Under the pieces are notes generated by a model. That model was given only the letters and a program-made list of their open reading frames with translations, did no database searches and was not told the DNA's origin. 64,000 nt of DNA from Candidatus Hecatella orcuttiae (GTDB lineage: Archaea > Thermoproteota > Bathyarchaeia > Hecatellales > Hecatellaceae). A program made the position numbers and the translations under genes. This document shows positions 1-7,424 of the stretch, in pieces. The stretch covers positions 62,001-126,000 of the forward strand of contig MTLY02000002.1 in NCBI GenBank assembly GCA_002011035.2, given 5' to 3'. Each line of letters begins with the position of its first letter. The stretch's first letter is position 1.

Positions 1-426
1 ATCTTCTACGTCCACTATTTCCAGCTTGAACTTTATCGCTCGCCCGGCTAGGGGATGGTTCAAGTCGAGAGTAACACTGTCCTCCCTCACCTCCACGATG
101 GTGGCCATCTGGGTTTTCCCCTCCTCGGTTTTCAGCTGAACAATGACTCCCTCCTTAATCTGCTCAGATGGCCCTTGGAACATTTCCTTGGGAATTTCAA
201 CTGTCAGGTTTTCTTCCCGTATACCGTGGGCTTTCTCCGGGGGGATGATGACGGTTTTCTTGACCCCTTTCTCAAGCCCCAACACAGCTTCTTCTAAGCC
301 TAGAAGAACGCGGCCTTCCCCCACTCTAAACTCGATGGGGTCTCTGTGAAGGGTGGAATCGACCACGCGGCCGTCAACTTCGGCGATGTAATGCACCTTC
401 ACAAGGCTTCCTTTCTCAACAACCAA
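1..426 (-). CDS. FKBP-type peptidyl-prolyl isomerase (SlyD-like), 3' end cut by window
   Basis: Cytoplasmic peptidyl-prolyl cis-trans isomerase and chaperone of the FKBP/SlyD family. The translated minus strand shows the FKBP start (VKVHYIAEVDGRVVDST), the GEGRVLLGLEEAVLGLEKG segment and an inserted-flap region with PPEKAHG, the arrangement of archaeal short or long FKBPs. About 142 codons are visible and the C-terminus lies beyond base 1. The start is taken as a TTG at 426-424 because a GAGGT ribosome-binding site lies 6-10 bases upstream and the resulting N-terminus matches the family. A downstream GTG is possible. It is divergent from the archaetidylinositol phosphate synthase gene. Family assignment is firm, the exact start less so. 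Confidence 0.85.
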   Translation of the reverse strand, partial: MVVEKGSLVKVHYIAEVDGRVVDSTLHRDPIEFRVGEGRVLLGLEEAVLGLEKGVKKTVIIPPEKAHGIREENLTVEIPKEMFQGPSEQIKEGVIVQLKTEEGKTQMATIVEVREDSVTLDLNHPLAGRAIKFKLEIVDVED

Positions 427-569
427 AAACTTCAACCTCTCTGAAGATGAAAAGATAGTTCGATATAAATACTCTCCTCCATCGAAAAGGAAAGGGCAAC
501 GCGAAACCGAAAGGAAAAATCATAAAGATGGGAAGCCCGTTAACCTATCGTCCGTGAAGGCAGAAACCC

Positions 570-1169
570 ATGTTGACGAAGCTGAGAATCCGCGTGGAAG
601 AGCTGCTGTGTACACTAGCCGAAGGGCTTCTGAAAGCCGGCGTCGGCCCCAACACCATGACCGCCCTAGGTTTCATCCTAGCGGTTTCCGCAGGCTATTT
701 TTACGCGTTTTCCCCCCAACCACGGTTTATTTGGCTGGCTGCCTCCCTACTCCTTATCTCAGGACTGTTCGATGCTTTGGACGGGGCGGCGGCTAGGCTC
801 AGCGGCCGGGCTACGAGTTTCGGAAGCTTCTTAGACTCTCTGCTGGACAGATACAGCGACGTAGCTGTCATCTTCGGAATCACTCTCTCTTACAGGGAAG
901 TTTCAGTCCTCGGGGTTTCCGGAATGATATGGGGAATACTGGCTCTCACCGGTTCTCTGTTGGTGAGCTACACCAGAGCGAAGGGGGAAAGCCTAGGCAT
1001 TTCCATGGGGGGAGTAGGCTTGGCGGAAAGGCCGGAGCGCATCCTCATCATATTTGCTTCCAGCATCTTCCTCCGGCCGGATTTGGGTTTGGCCGCTGTG
1101 GCCGTGTTATCCAACCTAACCGTGGCTCATAGGAGCCTTCACATTTACCGCCAATCCAAGCCCAAATAA
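570..1169 (+). CDS. archaetidylinositol phosphate synthase (CDP-alcohol phosphatidyltransferase family)
   Basis: Membrane enzyme that transfers an inositol phosphate (or related alcohol phosphate) to CDP-archaeol in ether-lipid synthesis. The CDP-alcohol phosphatidyltransferase signature D-x2-DG-x2-AR-x8-G-x3-D-x3-D is complete at residues 68-93 (D68, D71, G72, A75, R76, G85, D89, D93). These residues bind Mg2+ and the CDP group. Hydrophobic segments before and after give roughly six membrane helices, and 199 aa is normal for the family. ATG at 570 is the first in-frame start. The head-group alcohol is inferred from archaeal relatives; archaetidylglycerol or serine phosphate transfer cannot be excluded. 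Confidence 0.85.
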   Translation: MLTKLRIRVEELLCTLAEGLLKAGVGPNTMTALGFILAVSAGYFYAFSPQPRFIWLAASLLLISGLFDALDGAAARLSGRATSFGSFLDSLLDRYSDVAVIFGITLSYREVSVLGVSGMIWGILALTGSLLVSYTRAKGESLGISMGGVGLAERPERILIIFASSIFLRPDLGLAAVAVLSNLTVAHRSLHIYRQSKPK

Positions 1170-1224
1170 GCTGGCTTTTAACCTCCGCTTTCGCCTTCAA
1201 AGTGACACCTGCGGTTGAAAAGAG

Positions 1225-2073
1225 CTAGGATGCTTCCAGCTGCTTGAACATCTTCAAATATTCGGTTTTGATGTCTTTCTCCCTCTCCTCGCTTCCTAAG
1301 ACTTTCACCAAAAGCTCGGAGGGATATTTCTTCAAGTCCTCCATCAGGAAGCGAGGGGAGGTGAGCAGAAAATAGGGCTTGGCAAGTTGAACCAGTTTTT
1401 CAGCTTCCCATCCTCCCCTCTGGATGGCCGCCCTGATCTCTTCAACCTCGATGCCTAAGGCTCTGGAGAAATAGTGAGCGGATAGAGACACTGCCTTTTC
1501 CAAGGTTTCTTCGAAGGAGATAGGGAGATAGAAGAGAGGCTTCCTCAGCCACCACCTCTTCTCTAGTCTCGGAGTCAGATAGAGGTAGTGCCGGATGGGT
1601 GTGCCTGCGAATTTTTCCCTAACCTCTTCGTTGACGCTTAACATTCTTTTACCTATCCCCGCGAGGAGGATGGGCATGGGGAGGGGGCTCAACTTTTCCA
1701 CCGCCTTTTCCATCGCCTCTCTCCATATCTCTAAGGGCTTCCCCCTCTTTCTTTTGAGGGGATATTTCGAAGATCCGAGAACCAAGGCTATACCGGCATG
1801 CCTCTCTCTGCCTTCCACTGTGCGGACGAATTCTTCCAGAAGCCTCTCCGAATCTTCAGCTAGAATTTGCAGAGTGTACACAGCACGGCTTCGCCCTTGT
1901 GTTTCGCAGGCTTCCAAAAACCTTTGATACGACCTCAGGGGTAGGCCTTCTTTTTCGGCGTCGAAAACATGGTACTGTGTCAGCTTGGGGGCGCTACCTA
2001 TGAGGTTGACGATGTCCTCATCGGAGATCTCGCTTCTCTTGTAAGCGAAACCGACTAAGCGGCTGTTTTCCAT
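1225..2073 (-). CDS. hypothetical protein, 282 aa
   Basis: I do not recognise this family. The protein is soluble: there is no signal peptide or membrane segment. It is rich in charged helices, with a hydrophobic strand-like stretch (GIALVLGSS, about residue 94) and another (MPILLAGIG, about residue 132), which suggests an alpha/beta fold. No catalytic motif is obvious. Codon usage resembles its neighbours and the ORF is long and uninterrupted, so it is very likely a real gene. It is divergent from the peroxiredoxin remnant, and an AT-rich TATA-like element at 2102-2113 lies between the two. Confidence 0.7.
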   Translation of the reverse strand: MENSRLVGFAYKRSEISDEDIVNLIGSAPKLTQYHVFDAEKEGLPLRSYQRFLEACETQGRSRAVYTLQILAEDSERLLEEFVRTVEGRERHAGIALVLGSSKYPLKRKRGKPLEIWREAMEKAVEKLSPLPMPILLAGIGKRMLSVNEEVREKFAGTPIRHYLYLTPRLEKRWWLRKPLFYLPISFEETLEKAVSLSAHYFSRALGIEVEEIRAAIQRGGWEAEKLVQLAKPYFLLTSPRFLMEDLKKYPSELLVKVLGSEEREKDIKTEYLKMFKQLEAS

Positions 2074-2101
2074 TTTCCAAAGAGAATTGGGCGGCTTCTC
2101 C

Positions 2102-2113
2102 TTATTTAAATTT
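2102..2113. promoter_or_regulatory. candidate TATA element between divergent genes
   Basis: The stretch TTATTTAAATTT lies 29-40 bases upstream of the start of the 282-aa hypothetical gene (minus strand). It is nearly self-complementary, so it could also serve the peroxiredoxin on the plus strand. The call rests on position and composition only. Confidence 0.4.
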
Positions 2114-2176
2114 CACAGCACGGGTGAATAGGCTTATCGGGTGGGGCGTCTAAACAATTGTTTAGGGGACGTTATC

Positions 2177-2633
2177 TTGGTTGAGGTAGGCGATATGGCT
2201 CCGGACTTCACCCTCATGTCCGACAGCGGCAGGGAGGTTTCCTTAAGGATTACCGGGGAAAGAAAGTGGTCCTCTACTTTTACCCGAAGGACGGAACTCC
2301 CGGATGCACCCAAGAAGCTAAGGAGTTCAGGGATTTAGGTGAGAAGTTTGAGGAGGAAGACGTGGTCATCTTGGGAGTGAGCAAAGACAGCGTTGAGTCT
2401 CACCGGAAATTTAAGGAGAAAAACCGTCTGCCCTCCCCCTTCTAAGCGACCCGGAGGGGAATGTTCTGGACCTCTACGGGGTTTGGAAGCGGAAAAGTCT
2501 TTACGGCAGAAGTTTTCTAGGCGTGGAGAGAACCACCTTTCTCATCGACGAGGAAGGGAAGGTGGTGAAAATCTATCGGCAGGTTAAGGTGAAGGATCAT
2601 GCGAAAACCTGTCTCCTTGACCTCGCAGGTTGA
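2177..2633 (+). pseudogene. peroxiredoxin (BCP/AhpC-TSA type) with two frameshifts
   Basis: Thiol peroxidase of the bacterioferritin-comigratory-protein type, broken in this sequence. Three frame segments join into one protein: [17 protein letters not shown], then [22 protein letters not shown] (peroxidatic Cys in the TPGCT motif) continuing to SVESHRKF, then [14 protein letters not shown] through RTTFLIDEEGKVV to the stop at 2631-2633. Each junction needs one extra base, the first near 2249-2255 (TTTCCTTAAGG) and the second near 2435-2443 (CCCTCCCCCTTC). Both sites sit in short homopolymers and everything else is intact, so sequencing or assembly error is as likely as a true pseudogene. TTG at 2177 is preferred as start by family alignment; GTG at 2141 is in the same frame. 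Confidence 0.8.
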
Positions 2634-2640
2634 GCGACGG

Positions 2641-3687
2641 CTACCCCGTAGGTTTTGCCCGTCCTCCAGCTGGCTTTCCTAGGCTTGACTTCGGTGAAAC
2701 CCGAATGGGCAGCCGGCTTTTCCGCCGAGTTTTCTCCCATTCCTTGTAGGAGGTAATGTTCAGCCTCCTGATTTCAGCTTCAAAATCCAGCTCCGTGAAG
2801 ACTCCCCTCCGGTGTAGGGCTTCGTTGGCTTCCCAGAGGGATTTGGAGCCTTGAATCCTCTGAGCTAAGGGGCTTAGGCTGAACAAGGTTTTTGCATCGA
2901 GGTAGAAGGTGAGGGTTGAAAGAATCGATACGTGAACCTTCCTCGTTCCCTCCCTTATGCGTGTTAGGCCTCTGAATCCCCTGGCGGCCATGAGGGGAAT
3001 GTTGCTGGCCTCGGTGAAAACCATCTGCGAAATTTTTTCCATGAGTTTTACATCCTCAGCGGTCATTCCCCAAGCTCCGAGATAACCCCCCGCCCTCGCC
3101 ACCTCAGAAAGCCGGCTTAAAATCTGTCCTCCGGAGAGTTCCCCGTCGCTTCCAAACCCGAAGACGCCGATGACCGGTGAGCCCCCCAGCTGGGCTAGGG
3201 CTGAAAGCATCATGGCGTCGGCTAATGGGGAGCGCAGGCCTTTTTCGCTCCCTTTCGCCAAGACATCTCCTCCGCTGTCGATGCCGAAGACTAAGTTCAC
3301 GCCCAGCTTCTTCAAAGCCTCTTTCAGGCCCGTACATAGGCCTTCAACTCCCAAGGTCAAGTCCAGGAGGAGAACTTTTTCACCCGTAGCCTCTGCGAAC
3401 CTAGCTGCTTGGAAGACGACGCCTTTCCTGCTCTTAGTCTTCTTCCCCGCCAAGGCAACGGTTTCGGAAAGAGGGTAAATGTTTTCCATTTCTTTTAGAG
3501 GACGAGGCCCCGGCTCAGAGTCCACCACAAACCTTTCCCAAGGGACGGTTCCGAAAAACACCTCCCAACCGGCATGCTTGAGGAGATTGGCTGTAGGGAC
3601 AGTGGCGAGAATGTCTCCTCCGCCTCCTATTCCCGCCACCAAACACCGCCCACCCTCAGCTTTACCGAGAACTTTCTCCAAGAACAT
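2641..3687 (-). CDS. DUF1152 domain protein
   Basis: Member of the archaeal DUF1152 family, whose function is unknown. The family's glycine-rich N-terminal loop is clear (AGIGGGGDILATVPTANLL, about residues 17-36), followed by GTVPWERFVVDSEPGPR and a second glycine/aspartate motif (FGIDSGGDVL). This pattern suggests a Rossmann-like nucleotide-binding protein. The start at ATG 3685-3687 (MFLEKVLGK) is chosen because the in-frame extension upstream is low-complexity and overlaps the small zinc-finger gene. The C-terminal tail (about 25 residues) is basic. The gene is convergent with the peroxiredoxin remnant, 7 bp away. Confidence 0.8.
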   Translation of the reverse strand: MFLEKVLGKAEGGRCLVAGIGGGGDILATVPTANLLKHAGWEVFFGTVPWERFVVDSEPGPRPLKEMENIYPLSETVALAGKKTKSRKGVVFQAARFAEATGEKVLLLDLTLGVEGLCTGLKEALKKLGVNLVFGIDSGGDVLAKGSEKGLRSPLADAMMLSALAQLGGSPVIGVFGFGSDGELSGGQILSRLSEVARAGGYLGAWGMTAEDVKLMEKISQMVFTEASNIPLMAARGFRGLTRIREGTRKVHVSILSTLTFYLDAKTLFSLSPLAQRIQGSKSLWEANEALHRRGVFTELDFEAEIRRLNITSYKEWEKTRRKSRLPIRVSPKSSLGKPAGGRAKPTG

Positions 3688-3745
3688 GGGGTGAACCCCC
3701 GGAGTCTGTTTTTCGGGGTGGTTGAAGCTGAGCCTAGGCGGCCTT

Positions 3746-3931
3746 TCAGTCTGGCTCTGGGAAATACACAGCCTTACGGGTGATTTCCAGAGAGCAGGCG
3801 TTATGGGTTGAGCAGTGCCGCTGGCATGCTTGAGCGGTTTCCTCATCGGAGTAACCCAACCCGCATAGTTCGCAGGTGTAAACGTCTTTCCCGTCCTTCC
3901 TTATCTTTTTAACCAAAGTGCCACCATCCAT
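3746..3931 (-). CDS. small zinc-finger protein, 61 aa
   Basis: Small, probably zinc-binding protein. The visible motif is YTCELCGLGYSDEETAQACQ followed by RHCSTHNACSLE: C-x2-C, then further Cys and His residues about 16-26 residues later. The arrangement is close to a C2H2-like finger and recurs in many archaeal small proteins located next to unrelated genes. The short length, ATG start and high charge support a real gene. It lies upstream of the DUF1152 gene on the same strand and may be cotranscribed with it. Role unknown; nucleic-acid binding is a guess from the fold. Confidence 0.7.
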   Translation of the reverse strand: MDGGTLVKKIRKDGKDVYTCELCGLGYSDEETAQACQRHCSTHNACSLEITRKAVYFPEPD

Positions 3932-3994
3932 CGAAAGCCTTAAAGAAGTAAAGTCCGCCTCTTTTTAAAGGTTTAAAACCTTTCCCACCCCAAG

Positions 3995-4456
3995 ATGGGC
4001 GGAGGAGAAGGGGAAATAATACCTCGTCTAGCGGCAGTAGGCTTGGCCTTAAGCGCGGCCGGAGCTGCCTTAGATTTCACCTCAGGAACCCTCATGCTTC
4101 AAAGGACTTTCATGCCCACAATGCCCGGCATGGGAATGGGGATGAGGATGGCCGCTTTCCCCGCCTACGCTGCTTGGTGGGCTTTTCTGCTGTATGCCCT
4201 CGGAAGCCTGCTCATAGTCACGGGAATCCTCGGAGCCACAAGGATGAGTATGGGAAGGATGCATGTCTTCGGAGCTCTGATGGCAACTTACGGGGTTATC
4301 ATGCTGGCCGTCGGAGCCCTGATGCTCTCGGGAGTTACACCCATGATGCAAGGGGCCGTCTTCTCCGGCTTGGGGATGCTCGCCGTAGGGGCAGGTATGA
4401 CAGTTAACGGGCTGCTAATGGTCGCCAGCCAAAAGGTCATGAAGCCCAGCACCTAA
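3995..4456 (+). CDS. four-helix membrane protein with methionine-rich loop
   Basis: Unrecognised integral membrane protein of 153 aa. Four hydrophobic helices can be seen: about residues 10-28, 55-78, 87-107 and 115-140. Between helices 1 and 2 is a methionine-rich segment (MPTMPGMGMGMRM, about residues 39-51). Such Met clusters bind Cu(I) in copper-handling proteins, but nothing else here proves a metal role. A TATA-like AT run lies just upstream, about 3960-3975. The gene is divergent from the zinc-finger gene and followed by tRNA-Leu on the other strand. Confidence 0.65.
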   Translation: MGGGEGEIIPRLAAVGLALSAAGAALDFTSGTLMLQRTFMPTMPGMGMGMRMAAFPAYAAWWAFLLYALGSLLIVTGILGATRMSMGRMHVFGALMATYGVIMLAVGALMLSGVTPMMQGAVFSGLGMLAVGAGMTVNGLLMVASQKVMKPST

Positions 4457-4632
4457 GCCGCAACAGAAGATGTCGTTCCTCCCCACCGTGCTAAAGGGGA
4501 TTGGGGGAATTTGGAGTTTAACCATTATGCTGAAAATCCGCAGGCTAATACGCAGGGATGGGAAATGAACCTACGTCTTCTATTAAACATGAAGAAACTC
4601 CCCCTTCCAGCCTCCTTCCTCAAAAAGAGAGG

Positions 4633-4717
4633 TGGAGGGGGTGGGATTTGAACCCACGAGGGCCTACGCCACGGGATCTTGAGTCCCGCCCGTTTAACCT
4701 GGCTTCGGTACCCCTCC
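4633..4717 (-). tRNA. tRNA-Leu (anticodon CAA)
   Basis: On the minus strand the acceptor stem GGAGGGG pairs with CCCCTCC plus discriminator A. The D arm, a five-pair anticodon stem with loop CTCAAGA (anticodon CAA), a long class II variable arm and the T arm GTGGG-TTCAAAT-CCCAC are all present. The length of 85 nt and the extra arm fit leucine. There is no intron, and CCA is not encoded. A TATA-like AT run at about 4749-4757 sits at the expected distance upstream. Confidence 0.95.
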
Positions 4718-4878
4718 TTTGAGGCTATGAGGTTGGTAGCTTCAGGACCCTAAAATATCTTCACTCTTTCGGAAGACTTGTAGTTTGGTAAGCGCTAGGT
4801 ATAATAAACCTAGCTTCCATCCCTCCCTTGAAGGCTTCTACTCAAACGGACGCTTTCAGACTCTTCAAGGGAATAACA

Positions 4879-5370
4879 ATGGATCGAGAGTGGTATCGAA
4901 AGAAGGTTAGGGAAAGCCAGGATTTCGGAGACCTCTTCGAAGTAGTCAAGAAATCCGTTCTAGAAGTGCTGGGCCACCAGAGAGCTGGGCTGATGCTTTA
5001 CCTAGCTGACTTACCGCTTTACGTGGGCGCCTATCATGGAGTGAACTCCAACACCATCGTCGTCAACCGGGCTTTGCTCAGGCTGGTACGCGAGGAGACA
5101 GAGTCAGCGGAGGAAATGAACTCCTTCGTCTACGTCCTCCTCCTCCACGAGTACCTCCATTCTTTAGGGTTTGTGGACGAAACTCAGGTCAAAAACCTAG
5201 CCAGACGTGTGGCCTTGGAGACCCTCGGAGAGGAGCACCCAGCGGCTAAGGCCTCTCAAGACCCTTACTCCTTGCTGAAGCGCAGGATCCCCTTGGACAC
5301 CCCCTTTGCCATGGACGCGCCGGAGCTCGTCAAGGATTTTGATAGGCAAGCTCAACGCTACTTCGTCTAG
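4879..5370 (+). CDS. putative zinc metallopeptidase-like protein (HEYLH motif)
   Basis: Uncharacterised protein of 163 aa with the zincin-type motif LLLHEYLHSLGF (H-E-x2-H, about residues 93-97). In zincins the two histidines bind zinc and the glutamate is catalytic. The fold around it (long helix before the motif) fits, but a third ligand is not obvious. The start at ATG 4879 is preferred because AAGGG precedes it by 6-8 bases. A TTG at 4828 would add 17 residues. The gene ends at 5370 directly against the convergent sfsA stop. Substrate unknown; peptidase activity is inferred from the motif only. Confidence 0.65.
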   Translation: MDREWYRKKVRESQDFGDLFEVVKKSVLEVLGHQRAGLMLYLADLPLYVGAYHGVNSNTIVVNRALLRLVREETESAEEMNSFVYVLLLHEYLHSLGFVDETQVKNLARRVALETLGEEHPAAKASQDPYSLLKRRIPLDTPFAMDAPELVKDFDRQAQRYFV

Positions 5371-6087
5371 TCACAGGGCCACTCTGATGCGGCCTATTAA
5401 CTCCAATTCTCGCCCTGTAAACCGGGCTGAGTACGCATAGACTTCCAGTCCGCCCAAGGCGGCCTCCCTCAGGGAAGCTGCAAACCTAGGGTCCGCAGCG
5501 GAGTTGGCAGTGAAAACTTCAGCATCCTCCCTCTGCACCACGAAAACTAAGCAAGCCCGATGACCCATTTCCAAGGTTTCCGTTAGCTCTTTAACATGTC
5601 TTCGACCCCGCTCCGTGGGGGCGTCTGGAAAGAGGGCAACTCTTTCCCTCACCAGCGTGCAGGATTTCACCTCTACCCAACACTCGCCACCCGAAGAATC
5701 GGCGAGGAGGAAATCGAAACGGCTTCCCCTGAACCTGGGTTCAGAGCGGATGATCCGATAGCCCCTGAACTCCTCTAAAAGGCCCCGGCTCAGAGCCTCC
5801 GCCACAACTTGGTTAGGCAGCCTAGCGTCCACGGAAACCTTAACCCCTCCGGGGAGAACAACCCCTACAAGGGTGTAACGGGTTTTTCTTCCCTTCGAAC
5901 AGGCTGCTTCGGCGAGGATGACTCTGCGTCCCGGCTTCAAAAGCTCCTCCAGCCTTCCAGAATTTGGGAGAAAGCAGACTTCCTTCCGGTGGTTTACTTC
6001 AAGTTTAACTGCGGCTGAAAACCGGGTAAGCCTTTTGAGGAAAAGGCCCTCCCTCAGCCGGCCTTGGAGAGGGATGGTGCACTTCAA
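5371..6087 (-). CDS. sfsA: SfsA family protein (sugar fermentation stimulation protein homolog)
   Basis: SfsA homolog, a DNA-binding/nuclease-fold protein known from sugar-fermentation effects in E. coli; its archaeal role is unclear. Family landmarks are present in order: an N-terminal OB-like part (GRLREGLFLKRLTRFSA), HRKEVCFLPNSGRLEELLKPG, the PD-(D/E)xK-like core SRFDFLLADSSGGECWVEVKSCTL and LFPDAPTERGRRHV. At 238 aa it is the usual length. The stop abuts that of the metallopeptidase-like gene. The gene stands alone; a 249-bp stretch with no recognisable gene lies upstream (6088-6336). Confidence 0.9.
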   Translation of the reverse strand: MKCTIPLQGRLREGLFLKRLTRFSAAVKLEVNHRKEVCFLPNSGRLEELLKPGRRVILAEAACSKGRKTRYTLVGVVLPGGVKVSVDARLPNQVVAEALSRGLLEEFRGYRIIRSEPRFRGSRFDFLLADSSGGECWVEVKSCTLVRERVALFPDAPTERGRRHVKELTETLEMGHRACLVFVVQREDAEVFTANSAADPRFAASLREAALGGLEVYAYSARFTGRELELIGRIRVAL

Positions 6088-6336
6088 AGTTGGAGCTCCT
6101 TAAAGGTGAACCGTGACAGAGGGTGATCAATTTCCTCTTTTCTGCTTTCCATATCAATCCTATGTTCTATCAGACGCTGCCGAGGGTTTCTAGAATCTTG
6201 AGGGGGATACATTCATCCTCTTACTTTCGTGAGAGCACGAGGGCAGAGAAAAAGGTTATGCTCGCGACTCCCCCAAGGGTTTGGAGGGATAACTCTCCAT
6301 GGCTTACCGAAGTTTATTGAGTTGCTTTGTTTTTCT

Positions 6337-7185
6337 TTAAAAAGGCGTCATTTTGATGTCTAAGGCTGTTTGAAACCAGCGGGGTCCTGTTGACCTGACA
6401 ATCCGTCCGTTAGAGATGGTGAATTTCCCTTCGAGTCTGCGGGCAACCTTCTCCACTGTTTTAACTACCGGGTCTTCTCCCTTGGCAGCGTGGACAAAGT
6501 CATAGTAGTGGATCCAGCCTTCTCCGCCGGGTTTTAGACATTGCACAGCGTAGGGAAGGTACTCGTAGGCTTTGGCTGGGAGGGGCATGAGGACTCTGTC
6601 GGCGGTTCCTCGGAGCCTTTGGGCGGCTTCTTTGGCGTCGGCGAGGATGGGCTCCACCACGCTTTCCACTCTGTTCAATCGGATGTTTTCCTCCAGGTAT
6701 CGAACTGCATCAGGGTTAATGTCGATGGAGTAGACCTTAGCCGGCTTGGCTATCTTGGCTATCACCATACTGAAGCTTCCCACCCCAGCGAACATGTTTA
6801 CCACAACCTCCCAAGGCTCTACCATCTCCGCTATCCTCCTTCTCTCGAATTGAAGCTTGGGTGAAAAATAGGCTTTGGAAACGTCCACCTTCAGAAGGCA
6901 GCCGTGCTCCCTGTGCACGGTTTCGGTTCTATTTTCACCGTAGATAAGCTGGAGCCCCCGGGTTCTGAAGCCGCCTTCCACCGGGCCTATCTGCTTGAAA
7001 ACGGACTTAACCTGCTTGTTCAACATCGCCACCGCCTCGCCTAAAAGCCTCTCTTGGGCAGCTGAGAGTGCCGGAAGCTTGAGGATAGCAATGTCCCCTA
7101 TTATCTCCAAGGAGGAATGTAGGTCTAACTTCTCCCCGCCAGGGAAGACCTTCTTCAGGTAGTCTTTGAAGCTTCTTCCCCGCAT
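6337..7185 (-). CDS. trm5: tRNA (guanine37-N1)-methyltransferase Trm5
   Basis: SAM-dependent methyltransferase that makes m1G37 next to the anticodon, which prevents frameshifting. The N-terminal part carries the Trm5-type IGDIAILKLP strand. Then come the HREHGCLLKVDVSKAYFSP segment typical of Trm5 and a Rossmann core with NMFAGVGSFSMVIAK (SAM loop) and YSIDINPDAVRYL. A C-terminal HYYDFVHAA segment follows. At 282 aa it is a compact archaeal form. It is divergent from rpoP, with 74 bp between. Whether it also acts in wyosine synthesis cannot be told. Confidence 0.9.
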   Translation of the reverse strand: MRGRSFKDYLKKVFPGGEKLDLHSSLEIIGDIAILKLPALSAAQERLLGEAVAMLNKQVKSVFKQIGPVEGGFRTRGLQLIYGENRTETVHREHGCLLKVDVSKAYFSPKLQFERRRIAEMVEPWEVVVNMFAGVGSFSMVIAKIAKPAKVYSIDINPDAVRYLEENIRLNRVESVVEPILADAKEAAQRLRGTADRVLMPLPAKAYEYLPYAVQCLKPGGEGWIHYYDFVHAAKGEDPVVKTVEKVARRLEGKFTISNGRIVRSTGPRWFQTALDIKMTPF

Positions 7186-7259
7186 GTTCAGAGCTCCTTG
7201 AAGAAGGTTTATTAGGCCTGTGAACTAAAAATGCTAGTCTTCAGGAGGACCTTCAACCC

Positions 7260-7424
7260 ATGGCCGGAGAAAAAAGTGGGATCCAGTATCAGTGTTTCCG
7301 ATGTGGAAAGAAGGTGTACTATGAAGAGTTGACAGCCATGCCTGAACTTAAGTGCCCTGAGTGCGGATATAAGATCCTGAAAAAAGTTAGGCCGCCTATC
7401 GTAAAACACGTTAAGGCCCGCTAG
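7260..7424 (+). CDS. rpoP: DNA-directed RNA polymerase subunit P (Rpb12-like)
   Basis: Small zinc-ribbon subunit of archaeal RNA polymerase (Rpb12 homolog) that sits at the Rpo3/Rpo10 platform. Translation from ATG 7260 gives 54 residues with IQYQCFRCGKKV (first Cys pair), then KCPECGYKILKKVRPP (second pair), the typical four-cysteine ribbon and basic C-terminus. It is preceded by a GGAGGA stretch about 15 bases upstream. It overlaps the convergent tgtA stop by 4 bp. Confidence 0.93.
   Translation: MAGEKSGIQYQCFRCGKKVYYEELTAMPELKCPECGYKILKKVRPPIVKHVKAR

Noticed and set aside
4082-4407. Histidine/serine-rich reading frames opposite and within the Met-rich membrane protein gene
   Set aside because: Their composition simply mirrors the GGA/ATG-rich codons of the membrane protein; no independent gene signals.
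6088-6336. Possible small gene or C/D box RNA between sfsA and trm5
   Set aside because: No clear C and D boxes, no protein family, only a short CGTG-AGAG-CACG hairpin.
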